Assembly: GCF_036084755.1 (NCBI RefSeq) | Contig: NZ_CP107968.1 | Location: forward strand, 4,061,501 to 4,125,500 | Length of the DNA: 64,000 nt | Source of the DNA: Streptomyces sp. NBC_00370 | GTDB lineage: Bacteria > Actinomycetota > Actinomycetes > Streptomycetales > Streptomycetaceae | Direction of reading: 5' to 3' | Shown here: in pieces, positions 59,997 through 64,000 of the stretch | How the letters are laid out: the number at the start of each line of letters is the position of its first letter | Numbering within the stretch: position 1 is the stretch's first letter | Notes under the pieces: generated by a model | The model's input: only the letters and a program-made list of their open reading frames with translations | What the model was told of the DNA's origin: nothing | Databases searched by the model: none | Translations under genes and position numbers: made by a program

Positions 59997-62396
59997 TCAC
60001 AGCGTTGCGGCGAGGATCCGTTCACGCTGGTCGGCGGCCCAGCGGTAAGAAGGCTTCATCGTGAGGGCGCGGTCGAGATCGGCCAGCGCCTCCACCCGTC
60101 TGCCGAGCGCCTCGTGCGCCATCGCCCGGCTGCCCACCGCCCAGGCGTATCCCGGGTCGAGGGCGAGCGCCCGGTCGTACTCGGCGATCGCGTCCTCGAA
60201 CCGCCCTTCCTGTCGCAACAGTTCGCCTCGTTCTCCCACGATCCAGGGATTGCGTGGTGACAGCGCCAGCGCCCTGTCCAGGTCGGCCCGTGCGCCGCCG
60301 GTGTCGTCGAGCGAGCGCCGTACCTGAGCACGGCGTACCAGGGACCAGATGTGGTCGGGCTTGATGTCGAGGGCGAGATCGAGGTCGGCCAGCGCTGCCG
60401 CGGACCGACCCTGGGTGTGTGCCGTACGCGCCCGGCTGGCCAGTGCCAGGACATGGCCGGGGTCGATGACGAGCACCTGGTCGAAGTCCGCGATCGCCGC
60501 CTCGGGGCGACCCGCCAGCCTGTTCGTCTCGCCCCGGTGCCAGAAGGGGCGCGTACCAAACACCCGCCGCTCGACGGCCCGGTCGTGATCCTCCAGCGCC
60601 TTCTCGTACTCACCGAGCGCCCGATGCACCAGTGCTCGCCCCGTGTAGGGCCGAGCCCACCGCGGGGCCAGGCCGATCGCCCGGTCGAAGTCCTCGAAGG
60701 CGTCCGTGTACCTCGCCTCGTCGCTGTGGCCCTCACCACGAATCATGAACGCGAGGGCGCGGCCCGCGTCGTCAAGTTCCGCCCGGGACAGGAGCATTCC
60801 GAGCAGCTTCTCGACACCGCGCTGTTCGTCCCCCAACGCGGCCAGACAGTGGGATCCCCAGTCGCGCAACGCGTCGTCCGCCACCGCCTCACCGGCTTCG
60901 GTGAAGACGTGAGCCCACCGTCGTGCCGACTCCGCTCCTGCCGCGCATGCAGCGGGACCGTCTCCCAGTGCCCGCGCGAAGGCCAGGCGCGGCTGCGCAC
61001 ACAACAGGTGGTAGATCTCCTCCAGGCGCTCGACCCACCATGCTTCCGACTCCACTTGCTCCCAGGTCTGCAGCCCCGCCCCCGCCGACTCCCGCCGCTG
61101 TCCGAACGACTCCGCCAGCCGGTCGTGGGCCGTACGCCACCGATCGGGCGACACGGAACGCTGGAGCCGCAGCATCGGGTCGCGCACCACGTCGTGGTAG
61201 TGCGCGAAGCCTCCGCTGTCGCTCACGAAGGGCATGGTGCGCAGCCAGCTGTAGAGCGCGGTCGGGTCGGCACCGCCCGCGTCGCCGACAGCGGACGTGA
61301 AGATGTCCTCGTTCAACCGCCGTGGCAACGCTCCGGCGAGAGCCGCCGCGCGGCGGGTCGGTTCCCGCTCCCACTTCAGGAAGCGCTCGACGGCGGTGGC
61401 GCTGGGGTCGTCCACACCGCCCGGACCTGCGGCGTTCTCGGCGACGGCGAGGGTCGAGAGCAGGACGGGCAGCCGCCGGGACAGCCTGAGCACATCCCGC
61501 ACCACCGTGTCGTCCACCACTCCCTTCGCGGTGAGAAACTGCCGCGCCTCGGACTCGGTGAACGGCGTGAGCGGCACCTCGGTCACCAGGTCGGCGCAGT
61601 CCGCCCAGCAGTTGGGGGCGAGCGGGCCCTGCCCGGACAGGGTGATCACGGCGTTCGCGGGCAGCGAGCCGTACGGTCCGCCGATGACGAGATCGCGCAG
61701 CCACGTGTCGAGGAACGGCCCGGTGCGCTCGTACGTGTCGAAGAAGACGGCGATCCACGGAGCCTGGGACGCGACGCGGTCCAGTTCGGCGACCAGGGTC
61801 GGCGTGAGGACGCGGAGCGGGTCGGTGAGCAGCCGCGCGTCCTCCTGCCTGCTCGTACGGGTACCGAGAGCGGCCCGTACGTGGTCGGCGCCGCGGGCGA
61901 GTTGAGCTGGGTCGACGGCTCCGGTGAGCGCTCCGACCCCCGGAACCATGCCGAGGCCGACCAGCCCGGCCTGCGCGACGGCGAGCGATCCTGCCGTCGG
62001 ACCCTGCTCGGGCTGCGCGAGGGACGCGGCCGACGCCTCGTCCCGCCGGCGGCGGTAGGTCGCGAGCGCCCGGTCGAGAGCCTTGAGCGGGTGCCCCAGC
62101 CGTGCGAACTGGTCGGCCAGCGCCTCCAGCACCTCCGGCACGCTGTTCACGGACTCGTCGACGGTGGCGGTGAGCGCCTGGCGCTCGCGCGCGGTCCTGA
62201 CGAACTCGCGTACCAGAGTCGTCTTGCCCACGCCCGCGTTGCCATGGACGTGGAACACGAACCGGTGCTCCAGGTCTTCCGGCTGCGTGTCGAAGTTCGC
62301 CCGGAACAGCGCGAGTTCACTGCGCCGTCCGACGAACCCCGCATGTCGGCGCAGGTTGATGAGCTCTTGCATCGACGGACGCGCACTGCCAGCCAT
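59997..62396 (-). CDS. STAND-type ATPase with C-terminal TPR array
   Basis: A 799-residue protein. The P-loop is HGNAGVGKTTLVREF at about 50-65; Walker B is WIAVFFDTYERTG. The helical NTPase part ends near 480. From about 560 to the end are at least seven tetratricopeptide repeats, very regular (EKALEDHDRAVERRVFG, AALADLDLALDIKPDH, AIAEYDRALALDPGYAW). It lacks a recognisable effector domain. It may be a signalling ATPase of the AP-ATPase/SWACOS group. Alone on the strand; next rightward is a DUF1963 gene, same strand. Confidence 0.85.
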   Translation of the reverse strand: MAGSARPSMQELINLRRHAGFVGRRSELALFRANFDTQPEDLEHRFVFHVHGNAGVGKTTLVREFVRTARERQALTATVDESVNSVPEVLEALADQFARLGHPLKALDRALATYRRRRDEASAASLAQPEQGPTAGSLAVAQAGLVGLGMVPGVGALTGAVDPAQLARGADHVRAALGTRTSRQEDARLLTDPLRVLTPTLVAELDRVASQAPWIAVFFDTYERTGPFLDTWLRDLVIGGPYGSLPANAVITLSGQGPLAPNCWADCADLVTEVPLTPFTESEARQFLTAKGVVDDTVVRDVLRLSRRLPVLLSTLAVAENAAGPGGVDDPSATAVERFLKWEREPTRRAAALAGALPRRLNEDIFTSAVGDAGGADPTALYSWLRTMPFVSDSGGFAHYHDVVRDPMLRLQRSVSPDRWRTAHDRLAESFGQRRESAGAGLQTWEQVESEAWWVERLEEIYHLLCAQPRLAFARALGDGPAACAAGAESARRWAHVFTEAGEAVADDALRDWGSHCLAALGDEQRGVEKLLGMLLSRAELDDAGRALAFMIRGEGHSDEARYTDAFEDFDRAIGLAPRWARPYTGRALVHRALGEYEKALEDHDRAVERRVFGTRPFWHRGETNRLAGRPEAAIADFDQVLVIDPGHVLALASRARTAHTQGRSAAALADLDLALDIKPDHIWSLVRRAQVRRSLDDTGGARADLDRALALSPRNPWIVGERGELLRQEGRFEDAIAEYDRALALDPGYAWAVGSRAMAHEALGRRVEALADLDRALTMKPSYRWAADQRERILAATL

Positions 62397-62495
62397 GCGC
62401 TTCAGTCTGGCAGCGGGGCAACGGCTCTGACAGACGGCGCGGCGGCAGGTGGCGCGACGGTCCTCTGTCCTCTCCCTGTTGGCCGGCGGCGACGG

Positions 62496-63314
62496 TCAGG
62501 GATTCCAGAACACACCGACCTGCACCTGGTCGAAGCGTCGCGCTGCCAGATCGTCCCGCCGGATCACCCAGTGGACGGAGGTTCCTTCCCTGCCGCTGAT
62601 GCCGGGATCCCATTGGGCGAGCAACACCCAGTCCTCGCCCGGCTGCTCCGCGGCGAGCGAAGCCGCCTTCGCGACCGGGTCGATCTCGGTGTACTCGTCC
62701 CAGGCGTATCCGCCGATCTGCAGCGCCCCGGGGGTGGTGATGTCCTCCTCCTTGTCCAGCCACGCCGCGAGCAGTTGCTCGGAGTGCGGGTGCCCGGGGA
62801 GCGGTGCGCTCCAGGGTTCGTCGGGGAGCTCGATCCAACAGTGGTACGGCAGGGACACATTGGCGGCGGCGATAGTCAGCGGGCCTTGCGGGAAAGCCTG
62901 GCAGACCTCCCGGTAGTCGGGGATCTCGGCGAAGAAGTGGGCATCCTTCGCCCGCTCTTCGACGGCCGCACCGGCCGGTATGTAGACCACCTCCCCCATG
63001 GAGGCAATGTCCTCGTTGTCGGGAAAGGCGAACAACAGCAACTGTCCGTCGGGGGGCAGCGGGAGATCCGTCACGCCCTCGGGCAGGGCCGCACAGTCGA
63101 TGGAGGCGACGAACGGGAACCGGGGATCCGGGGTGTCGACGGGAAGCAGCAAAGGGCCGCCGAACTGGGCAACGACCGGTCCGTTCCGGGCCTCGGACAG
63201 CGTCGCGCAGGGCCGGGCTATGCCGATCCACCGTTCCACATCGTCGGACGGAATTCCCCGGGCCAGTGCCTCTTCGCGGAATGGGCCGAGCTTGTCCAGC
63301 ATCTCTGGCTTCAT
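62496..63314 (-). CDS. DUF1963 (YwqG-like) protein
   Basis: A 272-residue protein with the DUF1963 order: QFGGPLLLPVDTPDP near the start, FVASIDCAAL, DGQLLLFAFPDNE, then HSEQLLAAW, IGGYAWDE, EDWVLLAQWDP and RFDQVQVGVFWNP. The normal motif 'P-LG--G-PaWp' and 'LL-qlDSd' are recognisable. Function is unknown; in some bacteria DUF1963 genes sit next to toxin loci. It is followed leftward by the STAND-TPR gene after a 99-bp gap. Confidence 0.85.
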   Translation of the reverse strand: MKPEMLDKLGPFREEALARGIPSDDVERWIGIARPCATLSEARNGPVVAQFGGPLLLPVDTPDPRFPFVASIDCAALPEGVTDLPLPPDGQLLLFAFPDNEDIASMGEVVYIPAGAAVEERAKDAHFFAEIPDYREVCQAFPQGPLTIAAANVSLPYHCWIELPDEPWSAPLPGHPHSEQLLAAWLDKEEDITTPGALQIGGYAWDEYTEIDPVAKAASLAAEQPGEDWVLLAQWDPGISGREGTSVHWVIRRDDLAARRFDQVQVGVFWNP

Positions 63315-63389
63315 GCGAGAAACGTACCGGCAGGCACTGACACACTTAGCCTCAGAGATGAGCCGAGCTTGCCGACACGGAGGTCGAGT

Positions 63390-63899
63390 GTGAACGGTCC
63401 TGGTCCTACCGAAGTCGCGATCCGCGTCGCTGAAGAAGCGGACCTCGACGCGGCAGCCGAACTGTTCCGGCTGTACCTCGACTTCTACGAGGTGCAGCCG
63501 CAGGACCCGGACCGGCCGCGCGCCTTCATCGCCGAGCGGCTGAAGGAGCGGGACTCCCTGATCCTGCTCGCCTCCGCCTCCGCCTCCGAGGCCGGGGCCG
63601 GGGCCGGGGCGCTCGGGTTCGCGCAGGTGTATCCGATGATCTCGTCACTCGACATGGCACCGTCCTGGCTGCTGAGCGACCTGTACGTGCCCCCCGCCGG
63701 CCGCCGCCGCGGTGTCGGCAGGGCGTTGGTGCGCGACGTGGTCCGCAGGGCGCGCGAGGCCGGGATGAGCGGGGTGCAGCTCGACACCGCCTACGACAAC
63801 CACACGGCCCAACACCTTTACGAGGCCGAGGGATTCACCCGCGACCCCTTCCACATCTACCTCCACGACCTGCGCCGAACCGACGGCCACACGACCTAG
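63390..63899 (+). CDS. GNAT-family N-acetyltransferase
   Basis: A 169-residue protein from a GTG at 63390 with GGAGG seven bases upstream. GNAT motif A is WLLSDLYVPPAGRRRGVGRALV (R/Q-x-x-G-x-G/A), and the end TAYDNHTAQHLYEAEGF is motif B. An Ala/Gly/Ser loop (ASASEAGAGAGALG) sits after the second strand. The substrate is not clear; this subgroup often acetylates amines or small peptides. Intact, unlike the dead GNAT at 13.8 kb. Confidence 0.87.
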   Translation: MNGPGPTEVAIRVAEEADLDAAAELFRLYLDFYEVQPQDPDRPRAFIAERLKERDSLILLASASASEAGAGAGALGFAQVYPMISSLDMAPSWLLSDLYVPPAGRRRGVGRALVRDVVRRAREAGMSGVQLDTAYDNHTAQHLYEAEGFTRDPFHIYLHDLRRTDGHTT

Positions 63900-63911
63900 G
63901 GCCTTCCGTCG

Positions 63912-64000
63912 TCAGCCGAAGTCGTCGGGGACGATGTGGAGTTTCTCCGCGATACGGGCGAGAGCTTTCTGGTCGGTCGTGTTGAGCGAGTCGAGGACGG
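63912..64000 (-). CDS. C-terminal end of a gene, possibly a MarR-like regulator
   Basis: Only about 29 residues are visible: VLDSLNTTDQKALARIAEKL, then HIVPDDFG and a stop at 63912. A final helix of the type 'L--Ls--dq--L--il-kl' fits the end of MarR-family regulators but is too short to be sure. The gene extends beyond the right edge. Confidence 0.4.
   Translation of the reverse strand, partial: VLDSLNTTDQKALARIAEKLHIVPDDFG

Noticed and set aside
60351..63899. A plus frame of 1182 residues covering the STAND-TPR and DUF1963 genes
   Set aside because: Only its last 169 residues, after a GTG with GGAGG, form a real GNAT protein; the rest is antisense to good genes.

Overview
The window is high-GC actinobacterial DNA. 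Streptomyces is the best guess: codon third positions are almost all G/C, GTG and TTG starts are frequent, and it carries Streptomyces-type families (a DUF6243-like small protein, a type VII-linked Rhs toxin locus, NarL-type two-component pairs, and SseB-like secretion-associated proteins). The left half (1-31 kb) is accessory DNA. The right half (31-64 kb) looks more like ordinary chromosome.

1-13.4 kb. The end of an anti-sigma-type ATPase is coupled to a small DUF6415-like gene. Next comes a compact cassette that borrows peptidoglycan-precursor enzymes: a MurF-like ligase opposite a D-Ala-D-Ala-ligase-like ATP-grasp enzyme, a threonine dehydratase/serine racemase-type PLP enzyme and a cytoplasmic C39-like cysteine protease. 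The Ddl-like enzyme has lost two of the three residues of the D-Ala-D-Ala specificity triad. Then follow an uncharacterised protein, an NB-ARC/TPR STAND protein with a small partner carrying the same short 'QAGRDQ' motif, and a complete toxin-antitoxin-SecB chaperone (TAC) module in the order known from Mycobacterium tuberculosis.

13.4-25.5 kb. This segment is bounded by two copies of the 3' end of a tRNA-Gly, the classic footprint of site-specific integration. It holds a broken acetyltransferase, a three-gene defence-like operon (SF1 helicase with C-terminal nuclease, AbiJ-N-like protein, HEPN protein), fragments of a tyrosine integrase and an IS630 transposase, a four-gene operon built on a RuBisCO-like protein (with histidine phosphatase, membrane protein and RpiB-type isomerase), and an AlbA/Schlafen-like remnant.

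25.5-31.2 kb. A membrane protein, a NarL-type two-component pair, a thioredoxin-like protein without the CXXC site, a DEAD-box RNA helicase with a structured leader, and a VapBC-like toxin-antitoxin pair with a perfect palindromic operator. The segment ends with a third, weaker copy of the tRNA-end/terminator sequence.

31.2-41.3 kb. A polymorphic-toxin locus (SseB-like protein, WXG100-like protein, 1588-residue Rhs toxin, candidate immunity protein), a DUF6243-like small protein, a secreted chorismate mutase, a VOC protein, a 'SIGS'-repeat membrane protein and a methyltransferase.

41.3-64 kb. A 2339-residue secreted protein fuses a GH92 alpha-mannosidase to a PAP2 phosphatase. A leftward efflux/resistance block follows (sensor kinase without an adjacent regulator, MacB-type ABC transporter, MFS exporter, FAD monooxygenase). 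Then come a secreted beta-propeller/cell-wall-binding protein, a polysaccharide deacetylase, a STAND-TPR protein, a DUF1963 protein, a GNAT and the end of a MarR-like gene. Several genes are broken by single-base losses in or next to G/C runs. This may be sequencing error rather than true inactivation, and the affected entries say so.
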